This document shows, in pieces, positions 1 through 7,252 of a stretch of 21,258 nucleotides of DNA. Position 1 is the first letter of the stretch. Every line of letters starts with the position of its first letter. The DNA is from Phycisphaerales bacterium UBA1845 (GTDB taxonomy: Bacteria; Planctomycetota; Phycisphaerae; UBA1845). The position numbers were made by a program, and so were the translations under genes. The notes beneath the pieces were generated by a model, which was given only the letters and a program-made list of their open reading frames with translations, had not been told where the DNA came from and made no database searches. The DNA lies in assembly GCA_002338715.1 (NCBI GenBank), contig DDIR01000059.1, positions 9,419 through 30,676 on the forward strand. Direction: 5' to 3'.

Positions 1-479
1 CCGACCGAACCGGCTACTCTGCTGAAGAAGCCAGTCGTCGCCTCGGCGAGGATCGCAGTACTGTTGCGAACTATCTACGCTTGCTCGATCTTGCCGAACC
101 TGTCGCCAAGATGGTCGAATCCGGACAGCTCAGCATGGGGCATGCCCGCGCCTTGCTCGGCGCAGAAAGCACCGATGCACAGATTGACCTGGCCAAGCAA
201 GTCGCAAGCCAAGGCCTTTCTGTTCGCGCAGTCGAGTCGTTGGTCAAGTCGCACAAAGCCGGCAAGCCAACATCCGAACGACAATCTCCAGCCCCAACGT
301 CCAAGACGAGCCTCTTGGCTGACATCCAGGAGAAGTTGCAGCAGGCTGCAAAAACTAAAGTGACGATCAAGCCCGGGAAAGGGGCTCATCGAGGCAAGAT
401 CGTGATCGATTACTACTCATTGGATGACTTTGATCGCATTGCGGCCATGCTTGGGTACACTGCCAGCGACGCACATTAG
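1..479 (+). CDS. parB: ParB-family chromosome partitioning protein, C-terminal part (5' end outside window)
   Basis: The reading frame is already open at the window edge (first full codon at base 3) and runs to TAG at 477-479, so the N-terminal CTP-binding/ParB-N region is missing. The visible part begins inside the central helix-turn-helix (sequence TGYSAEEASRRLGEDRSTVA), continues with the typical NYLRLLDLAEPV and LSMGHARALL segments of the KorB/ParB DNA-binding domain, and has a polar linker. It ends in a short C-terminal region (KVTIKPGKGAHRGKIVIDYYSLDDFDRI) matching the ParB dimerisation tail. ParB binds parS sites near the origin and spreads as a CTP-dependent clamp to segregate chromosomes with ParA. 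A parA gene would be expected just upstream, outside the window. No parS-like palindrome was seen here. Confidence 0.93.
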   Translation, partial: DRTGYSAEEASRRLGEDRSTVANYLRLLDLAEPVAKMVESGQLSMGHARALLGAESTDAQIDLAKQVASQGLSVRAVESLVKSHKAGKPTSERQSPAPTSKTSLLADIQEKLQQAAKTKVTIKPGKGAHRGKIVIDYYSLDDFDRIAAMLGYTASDAH

Positions 480-795
480 TTGCCGCGGACGATTGTCACG
501 TAGGATCAGTAGCACAACGATTCGCACATGGCGGTTTGGGATAACTAGTGAGACCAGCCGCAGACCCATCGGGGGCTGGATTGTGACCGACACAGCACTG
601 ACATCGCTAGTTCATTATAACCTTCTTCTTAATAACCACTTATGATAGCAGCAAAAGTGGGCACTGACGGAGCACAAGAAGCCTTGATCCCGCAACGAAG
701 GCTGTCGGCCAGCCTGTCACAGCATTTCCAGCCAGCTCCTGAGCCTCCTTTGTGGTCTCACATTTTCCCATTTTGCCAAGGATTCAAGCAGGTCC
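480..795. other. Non-coding gap between parB and aroDE
   Basis: I see no convincing gene in these roughly 315 bases; the short open frames crossing it have no family signature and overlap real genes. A 6-bp inverted repeat CCAGCC/GGCTGG (554-559 and 574-579, 14-base loop) follows parB but has no T tract, so a terminator role is only possible. An AT-rich patch at about 610-646 contains TATGAT (641-646), a -10-like hexamer without a clear -35 partner, which could drive aroDE. The leader to the ATG at 796 would then be about 140 bases. Confidence 0.4.
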
Positions 796-2319
796 ATGAC
801 CAACCTAATCTGTTCAGTGCATGAGATGTCGGCGGACGAGACGGCGAAAGCGCTGGCCGGACTTCCCTTGGATCCTCGCATCTGGGTCGAAGTTCGCCTT
901 GATGGCCTGCCGAGCGATGCGATCCACGGAGCCCGGGCGCTGCTTGCGTCGTCTGATTGGCCCGTTATTGCAACGTGTCGATCTGAAGCACAGGGCGGCC
1001 AATCGACCTTGTCCGAGGCTGAGCGATTGGCGCTGCTCTCGACACTCAACGCCCGCTACATCGACGTTGAATTCACTCCTGGCACCGCAGGGCATGCGTC
1101 ACCAGAGAACCCTAAGGTATTATCATATCACGACTTCATCGCAATTCCGCAGAATCTGCATTCTCTGCTTGCGGAGATGGAGCGGTCTGTTGGTGACGCC
1201 GATGTCGCGAAGATCGCATGGGCTTGCGAGGACATCTGCGAGAATATTGAAGCCTTGGAACTGCTGGCTGCACGCCCTGGCAAGCGAATTTTGATTTGTA
1301 TGGGCGAGCGGGGACTCATGTCGCGCGTGTTGGCCGTCAAGGTCGGTGCGTTCGGAACGTTTTGTGCGGCTTGCGAGGGTCGAACCGTTGCCCCGGGCCA
1401 ACTTTCCGCGCGTGCGATGCTCAATCAGTATCGCTGGATGAATATCAACGCCAAGACAAAGTTTCTTGGTGTCATTGGATCGCCGATCGCACACTCGCTA
1501 TCGCCGGCAATCTTCAATGCGCAGTTCGGAGCGCACGGATACGATGGCGTCTATCTACCCCTGCTGATCACATCCGAGGACGAGCTGATTCGATTCCTTG
1601 AGGCCTGCCGCGAGAAGGCGTGGCTCGATGCAACGGGTTTCAGCGTAACCATTCCACACAAGGAGTCGGTCTGTCGCTGGCTTGGTGATCGCGCCGACCA
1701 TGCCGCAAGGCGGATCGGAGCCGTCAATACGCTCCATTTGGTCGATGGCGCGTATCGCGGATACAACACGGACTACCTGGGAATTCGCGCGGCTTTGCGA
1801 CAGGGGGCAGGGTTTGACCGAGCCACTCTCGCGTCGAAACGTGCCACGGTTCTTGGCGCTGGCGGGGCGGCTCGAGCGGCTGTCGCAGTACTGGCAGATG
1901 CGGGCTGTGACGTGACGGTTTTCAATCGGTCACCAGAACGGGCTGAGTCCCTGGCCCGCGACTTTGGCTGCATCTCGAAAGGCTGGGAAGAGCGAATCGG
2001 TCATGCATCCGATTTGATCATCAATTGCACCAGTGTTGGGATGTGGCCCAACGTTGATGAGTCGCCAATGCCGGCATCTGCACTGCAGGCGAACGCGGTG
2101 GTCTTCGACACGGTTTATAAGCCGAAGCAAACAACCTTACTGCGTGACGCGGAAGCGGCTGGCTGTCGGACCATTTGCGGAATCGAGATGTTCATTCAGC
2201 AGGCGGCTGCCCAGTACAAGATATGGACGGGGGCAGACGCCGACCTCTCGCTCCTGAGGCAAACGGTCGAAAGCGCACTTGATCGCGACGCGCAAGACGC
2301 AGCGGATGGGCAACGATGA
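796..2319 (+). CDS. aroDE: Bifunctional 3-dehydroquinate dehydratase (type I) / shikimate dehydrogenase
   Basis: One 507-residue protein carries two consecutive shikimate-pathway enzymes. Residues 1-213 are a type I dehydroquinase: EVRLDGL near 32, TCR at 60-62, SYHDF with catalytic His112, the Schiff-base lysine in KIA (Lys139), and the substrate-closing PGQLSAR segment at 200-206. Residues 222-500 are an AroE shikimate dehydrogenase: IGSPIAHSLSP at 227-237, GFSVTIPHK with catalytic Lys289, NTD with Asp326, the glycine-rich NADP loop GAGGAAR at 354-360, NRS at 377-379 and the C-terminal GIEMFIQQAA at 462-471. It would convert 3-dehydroquinate to 3-dehydroshikimate and then to shikimate, using NADPH, in the cytosol. 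The fusion order is that known from plants, chlamydiae and planctomycetes. The ATG at 796 has only a weak, distant AAGGA. Its stop overlaps the next start (ATGA), implying translational coupling to shikimate kinase. Confidence 0.95.
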   Translation: MTNLICSVHEMSADETAKALAGLPLDPRIWVEVRLDGLPSDAIHGARALLASSDWPVIATCRSEAQGGQSTLSEAERLALLSTLNARYIDVEFTPGTAGHASPENPKVLSYHDFIAIPQNLHSLLAEMERSVGDADVAKIAWACEDICENIEALELLAARPGKRILICMGERGLMSRVLAVKVGAFGTFCAACEGRTVAPGQLSARAMLNQYRWMNINAKTKFLGVIGSPIAHSLSPAIFNAQFGAHGYDGVYLPLLITSEDELIRFLEACREKAWLDATGFSVTIPHKESVCRWLGDRADHAARRIGAVNTLHLVDGAYRGYNTDYLGIRAALRQGAGFDRATLASKRATVLGAGGAARAAVAVLADAGCDVTVFNRSPERAESLARDFGCISKGWEERIGHASDLIINCTSVGMWPNVDESPMPASALQANAVVFDTVYKPKQTTLLRDAEAAGCRTICGIEMFIQQAAAQYKIWTGADADLSLLRQTVESALDRDAQDAADGQR

Positions 2320-2831
2320 ACGTGGTCCTGATCGGTTACCGAGGATGCGGCAAGACGACGGTGGGGCGGATGCTGGCCAACCGCAACGATGCTGGGTTTG
2401 TCGATACCGACGAGCTCATCGTCCACCAAGCCGGCGCTTCCATTGCTGACATATTCGCGAACCAGGGCGAGCCGCACTTTCGCAAGCTCGAAGAAGCCGC
2501 GATCAACATGGCGACCAAGTCCGCGGGCCGCGTCATCAGTGTTGGCGGTGGGGCCGTTGAATCGAAAACCAATCGAAGCACCCTTCGCGGTTACGGAACG
2601 GTCGTGTGGTTGCAAGCCGACATTCAGACGCTGTGGAATCGCATTTCGTCAGACGCCCAAAGCCAAGGGCAGCGGCCCAACCTTGCCGGCGGGGGTCTTG
2701 AAGAGGTTGAACAAGTCCTGAATCGTCGCACACCGTTGTATGCCGAACTCGCACACGTCGCGATCGCAACCACAAACCGCCATCCCAACGCCATCGCCGA
2801 AGACATTGAGGCGTGGCTCGCAATACAATGA
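2316..2831 (+). CDS. aroK: Shikimate kinase
   Basis: This 171-residue protein has the usual AroK length and motifs: the Walker A loop GYRGCGKTT at 7-15, DTD at 30-32 (Mg and shikimate contacts), FRKLEE at 55-60 (shikimate-binding Arg), the GGG loop at 77-79, the lid QRP at 119-121, and RRTPLY at 137-142. It phosphorylates shikimate with ATP to shikimate 3-phosphate, the step directly after AroE. The start ATG overlaps the aroDE stop by four bases, so the two are almost surely one transcript with coupled translation. A small perfect hairpin (CCGGT-GCT-ACCGG, 2832-2844) follows the stop but lacks a T tract. Confidence 0.95.
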   Translation: MNVVLIGYRGCGKTTVGRMLANRNDAGFVDTDELIVHQAGASIADIFANQGEPHFRKLEEAAINMATKSAGRVISVGGGAVESKTNRSTLRGYGTVVWLQADIQTLWNRISSDAQSQGQRPNLAGGGLEEVEQVLNRRTPLYAELAHVAIATTNRHPNAIAEDIEAWLAIQ

Positions 2832-2911
2832 CCGGTGCTACCGGGCAACCAGTTCGACGAGACCATTAACGCAGTACACCAACTCATCCTGCCGTCACGA
2901 AAGGCCAACTG

Positions 2912-3850
2912 ATGTCTGAAATGACCATGATGCGCATCGCCCTTGCCGTCGCTTACGCGGGGCTTTTGATTGTTGGCTTGAAAGCGTGGAGCAACAACGA
3001 CCGCATCAGGACGAAGGAAATCGAACTGGTCAACGACTATGGGCACGTTGCGATGCGCATGTGGACTGAGGTCGATGGCGAGGCCGTTCTTGAAACCTAC
3101 TCCCTCTACCCCAATGGACTTGAGAAAACCCCAACCGTTCGGATCGGAGCTAATGCGCCAAACGGCGGAGAGATCAGAACCTTTAACATGAACGGAGACA
3201 CCGTCACAGTTCTCGGTGCCGACCAAAACATCAACGGCCAACTACAAATTACCGCGGCAAATCGGCAACGCCAGATCGATCTATTCACCACTGAGAGCAA
3301 CAGGGGCTGCATGATCATCTACGGTGATGATGACGACGGACGAATCTATCTCTATGGAGCCGACTCCGGTTACGGCGAACTAAGACTTAAGGGGCCCGAG
3401 GAAAAGTACCTCGCCACGATTGGCGCGAACGAAGCCGGAATTGGCGCGATTCAAATCTTTAACTCGAATGGCACCCGCATCGCGCGAGTTGGTTCAGACA
3501 TTATGGGGAACGGCTCGTTGACGTTTAAGAACCACATGCAGAAAGACTTCCTCCGTGTCGGCGTCACGCCAGGATCCGGAGCCGTAGTGAGACTGGAAAA
3601 TCCGAAGGGCTCCGAACACGTTTGGCTTGAGACCCAGGGCGACGGTTCAAGTTACATCGGAGCATTCAATAGCAACGGGATCTTCACGGCTGGCGTCGGG
3701 GCAGGAGACTTCGGAAAATCCTGGGTCCAAATCGGCGAAGCCTTCACAACCAACGGTTTCGAGTTGTTGATCAACTCCACTGGCCAACCCCCGACGTTCC
3801 GAATGGTGGATCATGCAATAAGAAAGGGCCCGGCAGTACCGAGCCCTTGA
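2912..3850 (+). CDS. Membrane-anchored beta-repeat protein of unknown function
   Basis: A 312-residue protein with one N-terminal hydrophobic segment (about 8-25) followed by a polar region rich in Gly, Asn, Ile and Val. The topology suggests an exported domain held by an uncleaved signal anchor. The exported part is repetitive: residues 76-125 (VRIGANAPNGGEIRTF...) align visibly with 167-216 (LATIGANEAGIGAIQIF...), and further degenerate units follow (FLRVGVTPGSGAVVRLEN, AFNSNGIFTAGVG). Alternating hydrophobic residues with NG turns are typical of beta-helix or beta-sandwich repeats. I do not recognise a named family or catalytic residues. The ATG has a good AAAGG at 2900-2904, spacing 7. 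It follows aroK by 80 bases on the same strand and may share its transcript, although the function seems unrelated. The last codons form part of a hairpin (see 3824-3848). Confidence 0.8.
   Translation: MSEMTMMRIALAVAYAGLLIVGLKAWSNNDRIRTKEIELVNDYGHVAMRMWTEVDGEAVLETYSLYPNGLEKTPTVRIGANAPNGGEIRTFNMNGDTVTVLGADQNINGQLQITAANRQRQIDLFTTESNRGCMIIYGDDDDGRIYLYGADSGYGELRLKGPEEKYLATIGANEAGIGAIQIFNSNGTRIARVGSDIMGNGSLTFKNHMQKDFLRVGVTPGSGAVVRLENPKGSEHVWLETQGDGSSYIGAFNSNGIFTAGVGAGDFGKSWVQIGEAFTTNGFELLINSTGQPPTFRMVDHAIRKGPAVPSP
3824..3848 (+). terminator. Hairpin across the gene end, probable terminator
   Basis: AAGGGC (3824-3829) pairs with GCCCTT (3843-3848), and CGG (3831-3833) with CCG (3839-3841). There is one C/A mismatch between the two helices and a 5-base loop CAGTA. 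The stop codon TGA starts at the 3' end of the stem, and a moderately T-rich stretch (TTCTTCGTTTTGAT) follows. Because the next gene converges from the other strand 59 bases away, the element could stop transcription in either direction. The T tract is interrupted, so strength is uncertain. Confidence 0.5.
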
Positions 3851-3909
3851 TTCTTCGTTTTGATGAATTCGCAACAGAACAAGCCGCAAACCAGCGGCTG
3901 ACCTTGGCG

Positions 3910-4515
3910 TTACGCCTGCTCGATGGCCTTGAACAGTTCTGAGAACGGTTGATCGAGGGCGTCGGTGATTCGTTTCAGTGTCGGGAAGCTTGGCCAGCTT
4001 TTGCCGAGTTCGATCTGCGACAGTTGTGCTTTCGACAGGCCGATGCTGTTGGCCATCTCGGTTAACGTCAATTCCTGGCGCAGGCGTTGGGCGCGAAGCA
4101 GGCGCGAGAGACGTTTCTGCAATTCGGTTTCGCTGAGCGTCAACAGGCCCGAGCTCTGGGCGACATCGTTGACCGATTTGAGAATCGATTCCGCGGAAAC
4201 CGGCTTGGCCAGGTAGCCTTTGCAGCCGAGTTTCATCGCCATCTGGACCGAAGCGATGTCGGGTCTTTCGACGACGGCGATGCAGCGGATGCGCGGGACG
4301 GTATCGATGACATGTTCGACGAAGGACTTGCCGTCGGCCATCGTGGCACGCAGGTCAACCACGGCGACCTCGAAGCGTGACGCCACGAGTTTTGCATTGG
4401 CGGCATCGACGGTTTCAAAGCAGTGCAGGTCGAAGCGGCTTTCTGCGAACAGGGCCATGGTCTGCTGACAAAGGGTCGGTTCATCTACAAGCAATACTGG
4501 GATTTTTCTGGCCAT
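3910..4515 (-). CDS. Response-regulator receiver domain fused to an XRE-type helix-turn-helix
   Basis: A 201-residue protein. Residues 4-118 form a CheY-like receiver: LLVDE with acidic Asp11/Glu12, phospho-acceptor Asp54 in VVDL, and conserved Lys104 in LAKPV. The switch Thr/Ser position around 82 (VVERP) is not conserved, which may alter signalling. Residues 143-195 are a Cro/C1-type HTH (RLRQELTLTEMANSIGLSKA, then QLSQIELGK and P..L.RI..AL). It is probably a phosphorylation-controlled DNA-binding regulator; the kinase is not in the window. The start chosen is the ATG at 4515, which has AGGA (TCCT on the + strand, 4524-4527) 8 bases upstream. An in-frame TTG 21 bases further out overlaps this site and is less likely. 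Its upstream neighbour on the same strand is a SpoIIE-type phosphatase. Confidence 0.88.
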   Translation of the reverse strand: MARKIPVLLVDEPTLCQQTMALFAESRFDLHCFETVDAANAKLVASRFEVAVVDLRATMADGKSFVEHVIDTVPRIRCIAVVERPDIASVQMAMKLGCKGYLAKPVSAESILKSVNDVAQSSGLLTLSETELQKRLSRLLRAQRLRQELTLTEMANSIGLSKAQLSQIELGKSWPSFPTLKRITDALDQPFSELFKAIEQA

Positions 4516-5043
4516 TACTCGATTCCTCTGATCCAAAGATTAGTAAGCCAACCAATCAATACCCCGCCATGCATGCTTTCCTGCTTCACAGGTAGAACTC
4601 TCACGCTCTATTCCCAGCGAACCGTCACAGATGATTCCCGACCCAATACAGTTATCAAACGTGACGACCTGTTGATTCAGAACACGTGCAAGCGACTGAT
4701 TGCCCCGACTAATCAGGCAGGGTTGACACGTATGTGTGTTGTCGGCAGCTGTCGATTTGAAGTTGATCGATTTCTTTTGAATTGATGTTCAAGTATCGAA
4801 AAATGGCTTTGGTGGGCAGGGTGGTAGATACCACAATGCGCCGCGAAAATCATTGATTCCCGTGCTGCCACGGGACATGGCGACGACTATTACACCCTTC
4901 GCGCTCGCGCGAAAAGGCTTGCGGTCAAGGCGTGGATTTGAGTTTGTCGAACTGCGGTGTGTTCCCCAGCCGCAGGCTGGCGCCGGAGAACTTGAATCGC
5001 ATTGACGCTGAAGAATGCCACAATGTGACAGTTTCGGTTGCGT
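4516..5043. other. Large intergenic region with several hairpins
   Basis: About 530 bases separate the phosphatase gene (ending at 5044) from the receiver-XRE gene (starting at 4515), both on the minus strand. No gene is convincing; the open frame 4423-4785 on the + strand is partly a shadow of the regulator. Three perfect hairpins cluster at its right side: CCCGTG-CTGC-CACGGG (4859-4874), TTCGCG-CTCG-CGCGAA (4898-4913) and CCAGCC-GCA-GGCTGG (4966-4980). None is followed by a clean T tract on either strand, so they may slow or process the phosphatase transcript or act as protein sites. The left half (4537-4800) should hold the promoter of the regulator, but I cannot name its hexamers. Confidence 0.45.
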
Positions 5044-6708
5044 CTAGGAAACTTTTGCGACAACGATCGTGATGTCGTCAGACTGATCCGCCAGGCCCGC
5101 AAACCGGCGCACGTCCCACAGCAATTGCTGCGTCATGGTGGCCACTTCGAGATGACGGTGTTTGAACACCGACTCGCAAAGTCGATCGAAACCGTACAGT
5201 TCATCGTCGTAGTTGACGGCTTCGGTGACGCCATCGGTGTAGAAAATCAAGAAGTCGCCCGGTTCCAGGGTCACGACGGCTTTGTCGTATGTGGAATCCA
5301 TCAGCACACCGATGACCAATCCGCCCGTGCCCAGTTCGGTCACGCTCTCGCCACGGACCAGGATGGGCGGATTGTGCCCGGCATTGCAATACGTGAAGCG
5401 CCGTCCATCCGGTGAAATGACGCCGTAAAACAACGTCGCGAATTCAGAGACCAATGTCTCGCGGCACATGTGTCGATTGACCCGGCCAACAATGTCATCG
5501 ATGTCGAAGATACTTTGCGCATGTGCGCGCAGCGCCGAGCGCACCGACGCCATCATCAGCGCGCCGGGCAGCCCTTTTCCGACAACATCCGCAATCGCCA
5601 CACCGACATTTCCCTTGGGCAAATCGAGGAAGTCGAAAAAGTCGCCGCCCACATCGAGTGACGGTTTGTACACATGACCGAATTCAACACGCGGGTGAAC
5701 GGGCGTGTCGCGCGGAATCATTCGCCGTTGTATTTGACCGGCCTGCCGCAGGTGCCGTGCGTATCGTTCTGCCACCCGCGCTTCTGCGGACAAGCGGGTG
5801 CTGACGATCGCGCCAGCCGCCAGCGACGAGATGGCCTGAAGCAGTTCGACATCGAACGTGCTGAATCGCCGCTTGATTTGGCTATAAATCCGCAACACGC
5901 CCACGGTTTGGCCGCGATAGCTCATGGGGCAGCATAGCCCACTGACCATGCCTTCCATCTTGGCGTGTTCGCGGAATCGAACGCGGGGGTCGCTGCGGGC
6001 GTCTTCGATGTAAACGACCTGCCCGGAAAAGGCGGCTTGATCGATGGGGTTTTCGTCGAGTCGAATGCGCCCCTTGTTGAGATAATCGCGTCCGATGTTG
6101 TGCGAACCCGAAATGATCAGCTCGCCGGTGGCTTCGTCGAGCAGGCGAATCGAAGCGGCTTTGACGTGCATGAGGTTGCAAACGCGCTGGGCGGTGATGT
6201 TAAGGGCTGCATCGAAGTCGTCGGTGTGGGCGAACAGGACGCCAAGCCCGTAGATCGTCGACAACTCACCCACGCGGCGCCGAATCCGGGCTTCCTGCCG
6301 ACAGAACACGCTGAGGATATTGGCGATCAACGTAGCGAAGCTCTTGGTTTGCGCTTCGGGGTTTGGCTCGAGTACGCCGACACTGCCAAGCTTGAATGTT
6401 CGCCAAGCCACGGGCGCGAGAAACCCGGCGCTAGTGGATTCTGCAGCCTGCGCTTCTGCGGTTCCCTTGCCGACGCGATCCAACCGCGCTCCATCGGCAT
6501 CGAAAAACGCCAGGCTCGATCCGCACAGATTCGAAAACGACTTGCGCAGTGATGACAGCGTGGCCGGGTCGATCAACTCGCGCAACGTGTGAATATGCTG
6601 ACCTTCGGCGTCAGCGCTGAAGACATCCGGATTCTGGGGGCTTGTCTCGATGACCTCTCTCCCGAATGCATCGGTGGGGCGTGGAGGCGACGACCGGCTG
6701 AAGCACAA
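5044..6708 (-). CDS. PocR-like/GAF sensor with SpoIIE-type PP2C serine phosphatase domain
   Basis: About 554 residues from the proposed TTG at 6708. In order: a PocR-like sensory segment (HTLRELIDPATLSSLRKSF, roughly 40-135), a GAF domain (roughly 150-305, with LSTIYGLGVLF, SIRLLDEATGEL and LCCPMSYRGQTVGVLRIY), a short coiled linker (RQAGQIQRRMIP), and a complete SpoIIE/RsbU phosphatase domain (roughly 335-554). Metal-binding aspartates are visible in DVGGDFFDF, IADVVGKG, YTDGVTEA and SDDITIVV. Such proteins dephosphorylate anti-sigma-factor antagonists or similar phosphoserine proteins in response to a small ligand; no partner lies in the window. The GTG at 6795 gives a longer frame, but the TTG at 6708 has a strong GAGGTGAT ribosome site and lies downstream of a promoter-like pair, so it is preferred. 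Confidence 0.9.
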   Translation of the reverse strand: MCFSRSSPPRPTDAFGREVIETSPQNPDVFSADAEGQHIHTLRELIDPATLSSLRKSFSNLCGSSLAFFDADGARLDRVGKGTAEAQAAESTSAGFLAPVAWRTFKLGSVGVLEPNPEAQTKSFATLIANILSVFCRQEARIRRRVGELSTIYGLGVLFAHTDDFDAALNITAQRVCNLMHVKAASIRLLDEATGELIISGSHNIGRDYLNKGRIRLDENPIDQAAFSGQVVYIEDARSDPRVRFREHAKMEGMVSGLCCPMSYRGQTVGVLRIYSQIKRRFSTFDVELLQAISSLAAGAIVSTRLSAEARVAERYARHLRQAGQIQRRMIPRDTPVHPRVEFGHVYKPSLDVGGDFFDFLDLPKGNVGVAIADVVGKGLPGALMMASVRSALRAHAQSIFDIDDIVGRVNRHMCRETLVSEFATLFYGVISPDGRRFTYCNAGHNPPILVRGESVTELGTGGLVIGVLMDSTYDKAVVTLEPGDFLIFYTDGVTEAVNYDDELYGFDRLCESVFKHRHLEVATMTQQLLWDVRRFAGLADQSDDITIVVAKVS

Positions 6709-6741
6709 TCGATCACCTCGCCAAAAATCAAACCGGCTTGC

Positions 6742-6770
6742 TTTATAGCTATCCCAGTGCCAACTGACCA
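6742..6770 (-). promoter_or_regulatory. Putative sigma70-type promoter for the SpoIIE-type phosphatase gene
   Basis: Read on the minus strand, TGGTCA (6770-6765) and TATAAA (6747-6742) are separated by 17 bases. The -10 matches the consensus at five of six positions and the -35 at four of six. Transcription would begin near 6735, leaving a short leader that contains the GAGGTGAT ribosome site (about 6712-6719) ahead of the TTG at 6708. This placement would exclude the upstream GTG at 6795 as a start. Confidence 0.45.
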
Positions 6771-6776
6771 GTTGAA

Positions 6777-6806
6777 TTGTTCGGGATCGGGCCACAAGGA
6801 TATACT
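6777..6806 (+). promoter_or_regulatory. Possible promoter for the gene at 6813, divergent to the phosphatase promoter
   Basis: TTGTTC (6777-6782) and TATACT (6801-6806) are 18 bases apart. The -10-like hexamer is good and the -35 weak. A start about seven bases after the -10 would fall on the A of the ATG at 6813, so the message could be nearly leaderless. AAGGA at 6796-6800 could otherwise serve as a distant ribosome site. Confidence 0.3.
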
Positions 6807-6812
6807 CCCCTC

Positions 6813-7250
6813 ATGGACTCTCGCGACAACGGCAACATGCTGTTCGTTGTAACCGGGGCGTGCCTCAAAGCCGAACGCCTCGATCGGCCGCTGGCAGAAC
6901 GCATCCGCCAAGCCGCCCAGGCCGCACTTGCCGAGCGTCTCGACACAGAACCGGACGTCGTCATTCTAAGCGACATCTGGTACCTCAACTCGACGGAACT
7001 GCATCAAACCCCCACGATCAGCGTTGGCGGTCCAGGCGTCAATCACCTCTCGGCGTACTGGCAGTCGCGACTTCCCTTTGCCCTGATGGTCGAAAACGTC
7101 CTGCAAATCCAGATGGATGTCCTCGGAGCCGACCACCGCTGCGCGGTTTGGGGCATGGATCACGAACTGACGGTGGAAGCCGTCGACACGTTCCTATCCA
7201 AAGGACATCTCACGCGGTTTCTTTCGCTTTATCCCAAGTCGATCAAGTAG
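6813..7250 (+). CDS. Small soluble protein of unknown function
   Basis: A 145-residue protein without a signal peptide or membrane segment. It has a mixed alpha/beta look: a short hydrophobic strand (MLFVVTGACL), an amphipathic helix (DRPLAERIRQAAQAALAERL), a second strand (DVVILSDIWYL), a glycine-rich turn (SVGGPGVNH), and a third strand with an acidic pattern (CAVWGMDHELTVEAVDTFL). The order strand-helix-strand-loop suggests a small Rossmann-like or ligand-binding fold, but no catalytic motif is clear and I cannot name the family. Start choice: the ATG at 6813 has AAGGA 12 bases upstream. The ATG at 6837, just before LFVV, is the alternative, and an upstream non-consensus start at 6777 would place the promoter inside the gene. 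Its stop is separated by only two bases from the stop of the convergent ligase gene. Confidence 0.7.
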   Translation: MDSRDNGNMLFVVTGACLKAERLDRPLAERIRQAAQAALAERLDTEPDVVILSDIWYLNSTELHQTPTISVGGPGVNHLSAYWQSRLPFALMVENVLQIQMDVLGADHRCAVWGMDHELTVEAVDTFLSKGHLTRFLSLYPKSIK

Positions 7251-7252
7251 GG

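Noticed and set aside
480..795. parS site near parB
   Set aside because: No sequence close to the TGTTTCACGTGAAACA consensus was seen in the gap or elsewhere on inspection.
4423..4785. 120-residue open frame on the + strand
   Set aside because: It overlaps the well-supported receiver-XRE gene antisense, has no family features and no good ribosome site.
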